Assembly (NCBI GenBank): GCA_030844895.1
Contig: CM061229.1
Span: forward strand, 107,134,975-107,198,974
Origin: Ambrosia x helenae
Taxonomy: Eukaryota; Streptophyta; Magnoliopsida; Asterales; Asteraceae
DNA: 64,000 nt
Direction: 5' to 3'
Part shown: positions 46,501-53,519 of the stretch, piece after piece
Numbering within the stretch: the stretch's first letter is position 1
How the letters are laid out: every line of letters starts with the position of its first letter
Notes under the pieces: model-generated
What the model was told of the DNA's origin: nothing
Database searches by the model: none
Seen by the model: the letters and a program-made list of their open reading frames with translations, nothing else
Position numbers and translations under genes: made by a program

Positions 46501-48011
46501 AAGCAATTTTGGAGGTGTACCATTACCACCACCCTAAGTAAAAGCTGAATCAAACAAAATTTTGAAAAGATTTAATTACCCTAGATTTTCTTCATTAATT
46601 CTAGTAGGGGAGTCGTGTTTGACTGGCAAAGTTTGTGAGTACTAGGTTCTTTGATGCATGCGTACGGACACGTTCGGCTTTGTACAGACATCAATTACGT
46701 ACGGTCATATGTTTTGAAAAATCAGAAAAAAAAAAAAACAAGAAAATAACTATGAAACATCAGAAAGCTAAAGGAAACATCAGAAAGCTAAAGAAAATTT
46801 GTCTTTACTGGTTCTACAATTAACGGAAATACAAGCTTTACAGCTATAGCCGAATTAATTACCAGCTCAATAAAGAAATTTGTACTTTTTAATTTGTGTT
46901 TTTAATCAAAGTAAAATAATGTTCACTTAGTAAAAGATAAATATTAAAATCCGGTTTTTTACCATGGTGAAGATGGCGTTTATTTTTTTGACACTTGTCT
47001 AGTATGATAAAACATAGCCATCAGCGTGTAACTCAAATACTGTTCATTCCAATAGTACTAAGCATTGTTAATTCCAACCGTTAACAAATATAGAGTATAA
47101 TTCTCTTTTTTTATAATTAGGGTTGAAACTTTTTTATTAAACGGCTAATGTTACCCCATTATATTTTATACCATATATACCACTTCCGAGTCTCTACCAA
47201 GTGAGCATCCACACATTACCGGTTGAAACTTATTTTGGATCATATTAGATAAAATCTTATTAGAAAGGTATAGTATAAAACAACAACAAAAAAAAAACAT
47301 TTCTTGAAATACCATGTTCTTGGTTTTTGGTAATATTTAGTGGTATTGTTATAGGTTCATGTATAAAACTTTCCCTAAAATCATCCAAACCTCCAATATG
47401 AAAAGTATGTGAAGAGGAGAACATAAACAAAGATAAAGTGTTTGCTAGTACAATAGCATGCTAGTTGTAGTATTTGATCATGCTATAGTGATGCTTTTAT
47501 ATTACAATACTAGATGGTACCTCCATATGAAATCAGGTACAGATGGATATACGAAAACACCCCCCTAAAAATAAGACTGATGGAACAGAAAGTTCAAATA
47601 AGATTTGAACTATAATTCATAAATTGAAACATGCAAAAGAAAGGTGTTTTTTTTAAATACAAATCAATGAAGTTGTGTTGGACTTAAACACACACACACA
47701 CTCTCATGATGTTCTAAAAAATATGGAAAATTCCCTAAAGTAGTGATTTTGAGGTGGTGTTTATAATTTTCAGTCAAGATTATAAGATTCAAAAGTTTTA
47801 TAAAAAAAATAAAATAAAAAGATGACCTGGAGTGAGTGGAGTACTCAAAGAGTTTCCCTTTGGTTGAGAAAACAATAAGAGCAACATCAGCATCACATAG
47901 CACAGAGATCTCATGAGCTTTCTTCAACAAGCCTGTTCTTCTCTTGGAAAATGTCACCTGTCTGCTAATCTTGTTCTCAATCCTCTTCAGCTGCACCCTC
48001 CCTCTTCCCAT
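18085..48011 (-). CDS. FUL: MADS-box transcription factor, FRUITFULL-like (eight exons, 243 aa)
   Basis: Minus-strand exons: 47827-48011, 43975-44053, 43089-43153, 20137-20236, 20008-20049, 18876-18917, 18302-18411, 18085-18193. Lengths 185, 79, 65, 100, 42, 42, 110 and 109 bp are those of AP1/FUL-type MIKC genes; all introns are GT-AG and the joined frame is open. MADS domain residues 1-60 (MGRGRVQLKRIENKISRQVT, SVLCDADVALIVFS); I region with MEAILERYERYSYAE; K domain about 90-171 (NLRELQSVEQQLDTALKRIR); C-terminus with a Gln/Pro tract and MMPPWLYRHINH. That ending resembles the LMPPWML motif of FUL proteins and differs from the euAP1 ending. The family binds CArG boxes in the nucleus as dimers and controls flowering transition, inflorescence and fruit identity. 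Intron 3 is 22.9 kb of nested transposons; introns 1 and 6 also carry MITEs. Orthology to FUL rather than AGL79 is an inference. Confidence 0.9.
18618..18826. mobile_element. Harbinger/Tourist-type MITE in intron 6
   Basis: 209 bp, inverted ends ggggtgtttgcgattg and caatcccaaacacc, flanked by the 3-bp duplication taa (18615-18617, 18827-18829). The interior repeats ctgattatctgcgttttca twice. Confidence 0.75.
18918..20007. other. Intron 5 of FUL-like gene
   Basis: 1090 bp, AT-rich. No recognisable element; the short ORF at 19570-19860 has no family features. Confidence 0.7.
20237..20628. other. Intron 3, proximal unique part
   Basis: AT-rich intron sequence before the Tat LTR. No further structure seen. 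Confidence 0.5.
20629..21127 (+). repeat. 5' LTR of Tat-lineage gypsy element (arm 1)
   Basis: Begins near tgatgacgtgggatc and ends gtagcaaca, about 499 bp, with a TATA-like cctataaatcag near 20877. The end is fixed by the primer site that follows; the start is approximate because no partner LTR remains. Confidence 0.5.
21130..21147 (+). other. Primer binding site of Tat-lineage element
   Basis: ttggagcccaccgtgggg, three bases after the LTR, is close to the ttggcgcccaccgtgggg form common in plant Tat and Ogre elements. Confidence 0.6.
21201..22906 (+). pseudogene. Gag of Tat-lineage element, arm 1 (decayed)
   Basis: Starts MSDHESPEEINQVSLNTDQ. Ser/Thr/Pro-rich N-terminus with DYNEEEPSLSPEP. 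The capsid-like domain at about 22052-22430 has IKTYDGNEDPEDHLQIFSGA, WFNDLPAGSIRSFDDL and FLANFAQQRRCVKD. A zinc-finger-like CEFHEEKGHHTNDC lies near 22775-22820. A stop at 21585-21587, frame changes, and a G run near 22484 break the frame. The same gag, broken elsewhere, is in arm 2 (32090-33806). Confidence 0.8.
22920..26716 (+). pseudogene. Pol of Tat-lineage element, arm 1 (decayed)
   Basis: Order: protease (about 23075-23400; LPSSYDVIIGRPGL), reverse transcriptase (about 23650-24275; ACPKDYYPLPEVD, RKMPFGLKNAGATYQRLV, MVAYVDDIVIKS with the YVDD catalytic pair), RNase H (about 24430-24800), a second archaeal-type RNase H (24915-25310; TTNNEAEYEALIAGLKLA) and integrase (about 25450-26640; LVTDNGKQF, YPQSNGKVVRINR). 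The extra RNase H is the mark of the Tat lineage. Many in-frame stops (for example 23779, 25270, 25692) show it is dead. The expected Gly of the FSDGAS motif in the second RNase H is Arg (LFSDRASS). Confidence 0.85.
27376..27574. mobile_element. hAT-type MITE inside Tat element arm 1
   Basis: 199 bp with inverted ends cagtggcgaagctt/aagcttcgccagtg (one mismatch) and a perfect 8-bp target duplication gacataat (27368-27375, 27575-27582). The matching place in arm 2 (near 29550) is an empty site with one copy of the 8 bp (one base different). G-rich interior. Confidence 0.88.
27590..27863 (-). pseudogene. 3' part of antisense ORF, Tat element arm 1
   Basis: Minus-strand remnant ending in the same tail as the ORF at 28123-29510: GLNEAVCAELLEAFSKKR, GDSEETLD, VGGDDAGKKTKKAKT. 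It is cut at 27863, the inverted-repeat junction. Tat elements such as Grande carry an extra antisense ORF between pol and the 3' LTR (family knowledge). Confidence 0.7.
27864..29510 (+). pseudogene. Antisense ORF of Tat element arm 2 ('putative gypsy-type transposase' family)
   Basis: Plus-strand ORF, antisense to the arm 2 gag-pol. A 5' coding part reads LRPFPEPFIVLSGISIRWDK to PVPLRGG, followed by an intron-like gap (about 28040-28122, ending tcttgcag), then MSALDFIKSDDVSDVVNYV, a basic/acidic Ser-rich linker, DVLAHLAPPGVKDTLEAIED, a coiled-coil-like Glu/Lys/Ala region and SKKRSYSGDSEETL to the stop at 29508-29510. A 1-base loss near 28751 splits the frame. It resembles the ORFs annotated as gypsy-type putative transposase (PF04195-like), of unknown function; the assignment is from memory of the family. 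The N-terminus is lost at the junction. Confidence 0.65.
29511..30182. other. Non-coding spacer of Tat element arm 2
   Basis: Inverted counterpart of about 26717-27590 in arm 1, lacking the MITE. No gene seen. Confidence 0.65.
30183..30886 (-). pseudogene. Integrase C-terminal part, Tat element arm 2
   Basis: Minus strand. 30235-30534 reads YKHKVESYYNAQVKHERFK, then a GPY/F-type stretch KLGPKWAGPYTIHETHKGGS and LPRHWNDKNLKRFF. It is separated by stops and frameshifts (30535-30886) from the integrase core. Confidence 0.7.
30887..32059 (-). pseudogene. Protease fused to second RNase H and integrase (internally deleted pol), arm 2
   Basis: An unbroken 390-codon minus-strand frame. Residues 1 to about 95 are protease (LPSSYDVIIGRLGL). 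At KSVKFPT the frame jumps straight to DFQTTNNEAEYEALIPGLKL of the archaeal-type RNase H, then the integrase HHCC region (HEGICDAHCGPRTVVAKL, CEACQIH) and first catalytic Asp (WRMDIVGPFHPA). Compared with arm 1, about 1.65 kb encoding RT and the first RNase H is missing, in frame. The end is a Gln-to-stop change after GKISGK. Non-autonomous; whether ever translated is unknown. Confidence 0.8.
32060..33806 (-). pseudogene. Gag of Tat-lineage element, arm 2 (decayed)
   Basis: Minus-strand copy of the arm 1 gag: RLRLDYNEEEPSLSPEP, FSGAAR, WFNDLPAGSIRSFDDSGKGF and the zinc-finger-like CEFHEEKGHHTNDC. The N-terminal end, leader and LTR are absent; homology to arm 1 stops near 33806 (arm 1 about 21387). 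Confidence 0.8.
33807..34406. other. Intergenic (intron 3) segment with a short direct repeat
   Basis: gaagcctctaggggctccat occurs at about 33804 and 34010, about 205 bp apart. The second copy lies in an imperfect hairpin (gatacaatgaagcc...ggctccattccgtatc). Otherwise AT-rich, no gene seen. Confidence 0.5.
34407..34708 (+). repeat. 5' LTR of copia element
   Basis: 302 bp. tggtatcaaagcttgtgag begins two bases after its end and serves as primer site (initiator-Met type, one base off). Confidence 0.85.
34744..35894 (+). pseudogene. Copia gag and start of protease region
   Basis: MAEIMNPNNTSHTPLPIFKG, YEHWSVRMKTILRSRGLWEM and FQGDSQAQSVKLQGLKCEFE are copia gag. A Gly/Arg-rich stretch and a damaged zinc knuckle (PQCYQCCLVML) follow near 35520. 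Frames change at about 35170 and 35550. The last part (YLDDVYFAPNLD) belongs to the protease/pre-integrase region. Confidence 0.8.
35895..36693. mobile_element. Candidate solo LTR inserted in copia element
   Basis: 799 bp starting tgtaacacccc and ending gcctacca (TG...CA), flanked by ttga on both sides. Removing it rejoins the copia frame as NLD-DFSRMTWVYF, which supports an insertion. AT repeats at both ends. Confidence 0.5.
36694..37678 (+). pseudogene. Copia integrase and reverse transcriptase fragments
   Basis: DFSRMTWVYFLERKSEVFSK and NPYTPKKIGVSERKNRTVME are integrase. RT pieces include LDVKFAFHNGKLE, MYRLHKALYGLKQ and CLYVDDIIYTSYS with the catalytic Asp pair. Several in-frame stops; the segment between protease and integrase, and much of the region before RT, are deleted. 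Confidence 0.82.
37679..38036. mobile_element. Harbinger/Tourist-type MITE inside copia pol
   Basis: 358 bp, inverted ends ggtgtttgggattgagttt and cattcccaaacacc, flanked by taa (37676-37678, 38037-38039). Copia RT/RNase H sequence continues on both sides. Confidence 0.75.
38037..38755 (+). pseudogene. Copia RNase H region
   Basis: KYAEEMFETFGMVG, RPDIGFGVNVLSRFMQAPSK, GYTDSDWAGCVD, ALSSTEAEYISTTAAACQAL, then HIELKHHFIRDMV and DQVADVLTKP. This is the conserved end of copia pol. A stop at 38561-38563 and a frame change near 38160 break it. Confidence 0.85.
38823..39125 (+). repeat. 3' LTR of copia element
   Basis: Preceded by the polypurine tract aaggggtgggg. Ends caaca before the target duplication gaaag. 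Confidence 0.85.
39131..40008. other. Intron 3 sequence, no gene seen
   Basis: AT-rich. The short ORFs at 39573-39882 on both strands have no family features. Confidence 0.5.
40009..40152. mobile_element. Possible hAT-like MITE remnant
   Basis: Ends gtggtgtatctaggat and ctagatccacccctg are inverted, with mutations; the interior also pairs (caggggg, ccccct). No target duplication recognised. Confidence 0.4.
40525..40992. mobile_element. Foldback MITE in a TA repeat
   Basis: Arms of about 210 bp (40525-40735 and 40800-40992) are inverted and about 90 percent alike, including aaaacccactcgagttaaga and taagcgttttgggcc. The centre repeats aacatatgttaa. (TA)n tracts lie on both sides, so TA is the apparent target. 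Confidence 0.8.
41097..43046 (+). mobile_element. Helitron-like element in intron 3
   Basis: 5' end tctatactatattataaa, preceded by A, matches the 5' ends at 62487 and 62106. The 3' end has the GC hairpin ccgccgcaacgcgcgg followed by atttcccagtag; the expected CTAG is GTAG, so the terminus is mutated. A MULE (41817-42985) lies inside. No Rep/helicase ORF, so non-autonomous. Confidence 0.6.
41817..42985. mobile_element. Mutator-like element with 40-bp terminal inverted repeats
   Basis: Near-perfect inverted ends starting gagtaaagtgcacggatggt, with 9-bp flanks matching at 8 of 9 (gttttttaa, tttttttaa). The interior has CT microsatellites and a GC-richer Gly/Pro-coding-like stretch (minus 42539-42793) unlike the surrounding AT-rich DNA, possibly captured gene sequence. 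No transposase. Confidence 0.75.
43089..44053 (-). CDS. FUL: Exons 2 and 3 of FUL-like gene
   Basis: Exon 2 (43975-44053, 79 bp) encodes SMEAILERYERYSYAEKL and on to AETQ. Exon 3 (43089-43153, 65 bp) encodes GSWTLESSKLRTKIEVLEKN, the end of the I region and start of the K domain. The 821-bp intron between them contains a SINE. Exon 3 ends only 43 bp from a Helitron terminus. Confidence 0.92.
43256..43385 (-). mobile_element. SINE in intron 2
   Basis: Minus-strand element with a B-box-like ggattcaagtccc and a 3' poly-A (T run at 43257-43274), flanked by the 13-bp duplication tgttcttaatttt (43243-43255, 43386-43398). Confidence 0.7.
45161..45379. mobile_element. Harbinger-type MITE in intron 1
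   Basis: 219 bp, ends gagtgtgtagtgg and ccactacacaaggtc inverted with mismatches, flanked by taa (45158-45160, 45380-45382). Confidence 0.6.
45974..46150. mobile_element. hAT-type MITE copy 1 (intron 1)
   Basis: 177 bp, ends caggggcgaagg/ttcgccctg, perfect 8-bp duplication aatgttgt (45966-45973, 46151-46158). Body shared with 46301-46489 and, inverted, with 49434-49615 (for example cgatttgccactaccgatcg). Confidence 0.88.
46301..46489. mobile_element. hAT-type MITE copy 2 (intron 1)
   Basis: 189 bp, same family, perfect 8-bp duplication gcggggtt (46293-46300, 46490-46497). Confidence 0.88.
47827..48011 (-). CDS. FUL: Exon 1 of FUL-like gene (MADS domain)
   Basis: 185 bp, start ATG at 48009-48011 in context aaaATGGGA, ending CCAG before GTCATC. 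Encodes the DNA-binding and dimerisation MADS domain through KLFEYSTHS, the standard MIKC exon 1 boundary. No defects in conserved positions. Confidence 0.95.
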
Positions 48012-48026
48012 TTTCTAGATGAAACC

Positions 48027-48111
48027 CTAAAAAAATATATAAGAACAAGATATGTTAACTTGCTCTAACCCTAAAAAGAATAAACAAATATTTAATTTTT
48101 GTTTCACTTAC
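48027..48111 (-). other. Possible intron in 5' UTR of FUL-like gene
   Basis: On the minus strand a strong donor GTAAGT (48106-48111) and an acceptor ttttttag (ending 48027) bracket 85 bp, 15 bases before the start codon. Inferred only from splice motifs. Confidence 0.35.
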
Positions 48112-48339
48112 GTTTCTTGTTTTGAGATCTCTTGATCTTGATCTAGTTGTTTTTTTGTTCTTGGGTATCTATAAGAAACCCTAAAGAGAAAGAATTAACA
48201 AGACTGTGGTGTATGTTTGTATGTTTACAATAATTGGAAAAAAAGCAGCAGAAGAATGATTTAGTTTCTATTTTGGTGTATATCCAAAATTTGATCAACA
48301 AATCTGTTATTTGTGTTTGGGGAAGATTGCATAATATGA

Positions 48340-48560
<221 letters not shown>

Positions 48561-48884
48561 TGTGTGTGGTTGGTATGCAATCCTAAAAAAAGGTTTTGAT
48601 AATCTTAAAAACTAGAGTGATTTTGGGATGATGTGTTGTCGAGTTGTGATTGATCCCTTTGTCTTGCCACTATTGTCTGCCTTTGGGTGGCATGTATTTA
48701 AGTTCTCACTTCTAGTCCACTGATTTTTTAAGGATGGGTTTAAGGGGTTAAATCAACTGATCGATACCCAAATCCAAGTTACCCGAGATAGATGTTAATG
48801 CATAAATGATCGAAACAAAAATAATTATAAGATAAAGAGAGTGTAATTTACTTGTCAAACATAAAGTAAAATATACTACATTTT

Positions 48885-49135
48885 GCCGATCCTCTTACGG
48901 TATAGTGACACCCTCTTTACTTTTCCTTATGGAAGGTGGGGAGTTCGAGTCTTACCGGCACCAAAATGTTGTTGGTGGGCCGGGTTTTACCGAAGGGAGC
49001 CTTCGGGCGGCGGGTTTCCCCGGCAACGGGTGTGAAATTACTGGTGGACTATTCTCGGAGTACTCCTTTGTCCAGTGGGTACTTCGAGAGTGCTTGGGAC
49101 TGATTTGTTAGCCGTTCAAAAAAAAAAAAACCGAG
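48885..49135 (+). mobile_element. SINE upstream of FUL-like gene
   Basis: B-box-like gagttcgagtc near 48939, GC-rich body, terminal ttagccgttc plus poly-A, flanked by tatactac(a/t)tttt (48872-48884, 49136-49148). Confidence 0.6.
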
Positions 49136-49182
49136 TATACTACTTTTTAACCAAGTTGTATATTTGTGTGTTATTGCTCTTT

Positions 49183-49400
49183 TAATAATGTCTAGTGGTT
49201 AGTCATTTGGTTTCTCTTTTTGAGGTTCAAAATTCAACTCTCACTACTTTCACTTTGAAGGGTATTATGGCAATGAAGTTTAGAACTAGACTTCTTTAGA
49301 GAGCATAACCGGGTTTTATCCCAGTGGCCTTCGGGAGGGGGGGTGGGGGCGAGTTTTCCTTGGAACCAGTGGCTTGAGTATGTATCTAACTCTGACCTTT
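49183..49400 (+). mobile_element. Possible second SINE remnant
   Basis: A-box-like ctagtggttagtcatttgg and B-box-like aggttcaaaattc, and a body related to the previous SINE (ccgggttttatcccagtggc). No poly-A or target duplication found. Confidence 0.4.
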
Positions 49401-49433
49401 ATGGAGGAGGGGATGCATCTGTTTGATTTAGGG

Positions 49434-49615
49434 CAGGGGCGAATATTGGTTCTTGAATCAAGGGGCCGGACTCAATTTTTTTCGATCGGTAGTGACAAAT
49501 CGGCGAGGGCTGGACTCAACCCGGTCCAATTACATACGAAAATCGCAAATTTTCACTACTGCGCCAAAAAACAGGGGGCAGGGCCACCCCTGGCCCTATA
49601 TATCCTTCGTCCCTG
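49434..49615. mobile_element. hAT-type MITE copy 3
   Basis: 182 bp, ends caggggcgaa/ttcgtccctg, perfect 8-bp duplication atttaggg (49426-49433, 49616-49623). Inverted relative to the two intron 1 copies. Confidence 0.88.
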
Positions 49616-49737
49616 ATTTAGGGCATCCTAAAATAGTTATCCGGTGATTTAATTAATAGTTAATTGCCAATTTAGTCGATGAGTGTGACATCCGTCACTT
49701 TTTCATTATATATATATAATATATATATATATAGATT

Positions 49738-49789
<52 letters not shown>

Positions 49790-49955
49790 TATACTAGATA
49801 CTTTTAATTGTGATTGTTTACCCAAACCATCCCAGCCCAAACCCTTATAATTCTGAGCCCAGACCCCATTCAGAAGCCCACCAACACAGGCCCACTAGAC
49901 CAGCTCTCCCTTGTCTGAGTTATTGAAAAACAAAAAAAAAATGATGTCTAACCCG

Positions 49956-50008
49956 GGTATCGAACCCGAGTCACACACCCACATACTCGTGCTCCCACCA
50001 CTAGGCCA
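49956..50008 (-). promoter_or_regulatory. tRNA-like module (minus strand) in solo LTR
   Basis: Perfect A-box consensus tggcctagtgg (plus 49998-50008) and B box ggttcgatacc (plus 49956-49966). Confidence 0.65.
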
Positions 50009-50505
50009 AGGCTTGTTTGTTGTTTTAATCCTGACACATAATATATATATATATATATATATATAAATAAGCGCAAAACCAAACCCCTTCTTTTTCCCTG
50101 GTCTGTACGCGAGCAGCAGCAATAGAGTTTCATTTTTTTCTTCGTTTGACCACAATAATTGATGGATAAATGGAAACCATGCTTAATTAGGTTGACTCGG
50201 TTCTAATCAACACATCACACGCGCTTATTAATCGCATTAACAGCTCACAATGAGCCAAAAATAGCTCGACAGTGACCATGATTGACAAATCAATTCAACC
50301 TTCCATTTCTACGTTTTCCTATAAATTGAACATAGATTAACAGTCCATAGATGCCGAAAAACATATCCCCACTCTCACATTCTTCTGATATTATCTCGTT
50401 CGTGTTCAATCAAAAGGAGTTGACTTTTTCGTTGACCAAGCGTAATACACGAATTCGTATTTGTAAGTTGTGTTTTTCTTGTGGGTTTTGTTCATCGATC
50501 ATCTA

Positions 50506-50542
50506 CAAACAATAACCCTATGATTAATCGGGTTATTGTTTG
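50506..50542 (+). other. LTR leader hairpin, solo LTR
   Basis: Perfect 13-bp stem (50506-50518 with 50530-50542) with the 11-nt loop tatgattaatc, 186 bp after the TATA box. Confidence 0.85.
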
Positions 50543-50658
50543 CTAGATTTGATTATTGCACAAGTTAGGGCTCGTGATCATATGATTTGGGGAAGAACAT
50601 TGATTTTATATATACATCATATATTAAATAAACTGAATCTTAACACAACCACAGGTCT

Positions 50659-50712
50659 AGACCAAGTGGTTGTGTTGATGTTTGGATTCCCAGCAGACGC
50701 GGGTTCGAAACC
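50659..50712 (+). promoter_or_regulatory. tRNA-like module (plus strand) in solo LTR
   Basis: A-box-like agaccaagtgg (50659-50669) and B box ggttcgaaacc (50702-50712), 382 bp from TATA to B box. Confidence 0.6.
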
Positions 50713-52297
50713 CGGCTGGCACACCTTTTTGCCCTTTTATTTTCCTTGTTTATCAATTATAGATATATGTTATTTATATCTTATAAATTCATTCAAAAAT
50801 ACTAAAACTCTTTTATTAATTCCACAAAAATTATTTTAGGTAAATCTGATGTTAAAGTTTTACCTACAATTTTTAGTTTTCTAAAATTTATTTATTTAAT
50901 ATTTATAATAATTAAATCAATTTTATGCTATTATATTTATAAAAATCTATAAAAATATCAAAACGATCTTATTAATTTCCACAAAAATTATCCTAAGTTT
51001 TTATGACATTAAACTTTACTGAAATAATTTTTAACTCAGTAAAATCACTTATTTTATATTTTTAATCAATTTTTGTTAGATTTAATCATAATTAAATCAT
51101 AATAAATCCAATTTTCATCATTTTTGCACCAAAATTTTATACAAATTATTTTTAATTATTTGGAACAGAAATATAAATTTTAAACTTCTAATTCTTTGAT
51201 TTTAATACTTTTAAATATTAAAGTCATATTTTGACAATTTGAAATAATTAGATTAAATATTCTATATTCAGGAAAATAATTTTATAAAAATTATTTTCAT
51301 ACTCAAAACCTTATGTTATGATTATATTCAACTTAAGATTTTACAAAGAGACTTTTATTTATTTATTTATTAAATTTCCTATATTTAATAAACAAATTGT
51401 TTATTAATCATATAAACGTTTATCCCCAATTCGAAGCCCTAGAAATACATATATCTTAGAGTTATTTCCCTTACGCATTATCGAATACTTTAGGTTGATC
51501 ATTTGGGAGTAATCTCAATTCATATCTCGTTGTCCAGTTAAATCTCAAACTACTACGTGAACTGTGAGTATTTCCTATCCCCTTTTTGCTTTTATTCATT
51601 TTTGGGGTGTTACATGTACATTATTACAAATTACAAATACAAGTTTATATTTTCAAAATACAATTCTAGTACTATGTGCATTTGCTTACAACGTGCTTTA
51701 TGCTTAGACAATACATGTGGAATACATTTGTACTTAGTGAAATCATTAACATGGTACAAGCCGACCTTAACATTGGATAGCGCTATTTGGATTGACAACC
51801 CGCCTAGATTGATTCTCCCCCTTTTTCATCGGAGAATCCGTGGCCAGTGTTAAGTTATCATCCATTTATTGGTTGAGTACACTACAGTTCATACAGTACA
51901 TTATACAGTCACAGGGTTGATTTCGCTCATTTGTATGATACATAGTTTACATATTTGCACTGTAGCTTGCACTTGAATTGTATAACTTTTTAACCTACTA
52001 TATATATCAAAACTAGGAATGCTCACCAACATTTCATATGTTGACCAAATCTATTTGTACATGTTTCAGGTGCAGTTTGATCTAGTGCTTTAGCAAGGAA
52101 CATTTAGTGCTTTATTTTAATTCAGTTATTTCAATATTTACGTTTCATTTAGACAATGTAATTTCCGTTTCCATGTAAGACAATTTTGGATTATTCAATA
52201 ATATTTACATTTTAGTACCATGTGCTTTTGAACAATCGTCACTACGTGGCACCCCGATGATTCCGCCATCGGTTGGGGTGTTACACTGAGGTTTGTC

Positions 52298-53519
52298 AAA
52301 ATATGTCTCTTATAGTCCAAATAGTTTTTTTTCTCATCTGTGTCCCTAAGGTTTCCCATTTTTTGTCATTTTCATCCAACCCCCTAACTCTGTTAAGAAA
52401 AGTCAGTTAAGTCAGGGGTATTTTGATTATTTTACATAACCATTTTTTTTTTTTTTTTTTTGCAATTTTCATCCAAAACCCATTTTAAATTTATTTTATT
52501 TTTTTGTTATAATATCTATACTATATATATACACACACAGACACTTATACATACACACACTCTCTTTTACCACTAGAACCACCATCACCACCCACTACCT
52601 CCACCATCGCAATCACCAGCATCACCATCCACCACCGTCACCACCTGCCACAGCCTCCCTCCACCATCCCCTGTTTAAGTGTTTATTACCGACACAAACT
52701 TATAACAACAAAAAAACCTTTTCAACCAACAAATTCTCATCTGTATTCTCTTTCCTCAATCCATTGGTCAACAATAATAATCTCAACCTCATAGATCTAG
52801 TTAACTCATCAGTTGTTCTTAACCCAATTCACCAACTTCTAATTAGAAACACACCGTATTAAGCTTACGTACTGTAATAACTTAAGACCCAGTAGTAGAA
52901 CATAGAAAACATACATTTCAAACAAAGCCTGATTTCAGATCTATACACGTCAGTTTTCGTGTAAACACTTTGAAATCTATGACGAAGCAAAAGTAGCGTA
53001 AACAATAAGCACACCTAAATGAACCGACTTGACTAAATTGAGATGTACGGAAAGAAATGGATCGATGGATAGGTGGTTCACCCAATTGGATCGTTGAGTT
53101 CGCGAACACGTCACAAACACCGCCGCCATCGACGATGTCTCCTTTCCAATGCAACGTGACAATGAAATTCTAGATTTCTGAAGAATCGGAGAGAGGTTGA
53201 GGTAGAGAGTAAGAGAGTTAGGCCTTTAGTTGGGTGTTTGAACGTGGCTCACAAAAGCAACGGTAAAGACTCGTAGCAGCAGATCATGGCACGTGGTGGG
53301 TGGTGATGGTGGTTGTGGTGGTAAAAGAGAGAGTGTGTGTATATATAAGTGTCTGCGTGTGTATATATATAGTATAGATATTATAACTAAAAAAAATAAA
53401 ATAAATTTAAATTGGGTTTGGGATGAATATCGCAAAAAAAGAAATACATACGTAAAATGACCAAAACACCCCTGACTTAACTAACTTTTCTTAACGAAGT
53501 TAAGGGGTTGGATGGAAAT
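52298..53519. mobile_element. MULE-like element with about 230-bp inverted arms
   Basis: 52362-52600 and 53290-53519 are inverted and about 85 percent alike (catccaacccccta, aagtcaggggt, cttataatatctatacta-like, accaccatcacc). The interior has a minus-strand ORF at 52918-53154 (HWKGDIVDGGGVCDVFANST) that looks coding-like but is not recognised, possibly captured. Outer ends are cut by LTRs on both sides. Confidence 0.6.

Larger units (their letters stand above)
44054..47826. other. Intron 1 of FUL-like gene
   Basis: 3773 bp. Holds three MITEs (listed separately), an imperfect local duplication (about 44225-44300 and 44395-44470, sharing gtgtataggattatttcaaa) and T-rich tracts. In many plants intron 1 of AP1/FUL genes carries vernalisation or repression elements; none can be identified here. 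Confidence 0.85.
49684..52285 (+). repeat. Solo LTR of a related gypsy family
   Basis: 2602 bp, TGTGACA...TGTTACA, flanked by atgag and ctgag (4 of 5 match); no internal region follows. Contents parallel the LTRs at 1-15440: minus-strand tRNA-like module (49956-50008), TATA box (50320-50326), hairpin (50506-50542), plus-strand tRNA-like module (50659-50712), AT-rich body, terminal ccgccatcggttggggtg. It arose by recombination between two LTRs of a full element. Confidence 0.88.

Noticed and set aside
52505..52525. Another Helitron 5' end (tctatactatatatata)
   Set aside because: It is part of both inverted arms of the MULE-like element and merges into an AC/TA microsatellite; no matching 3' hairpin and CTAG follows.
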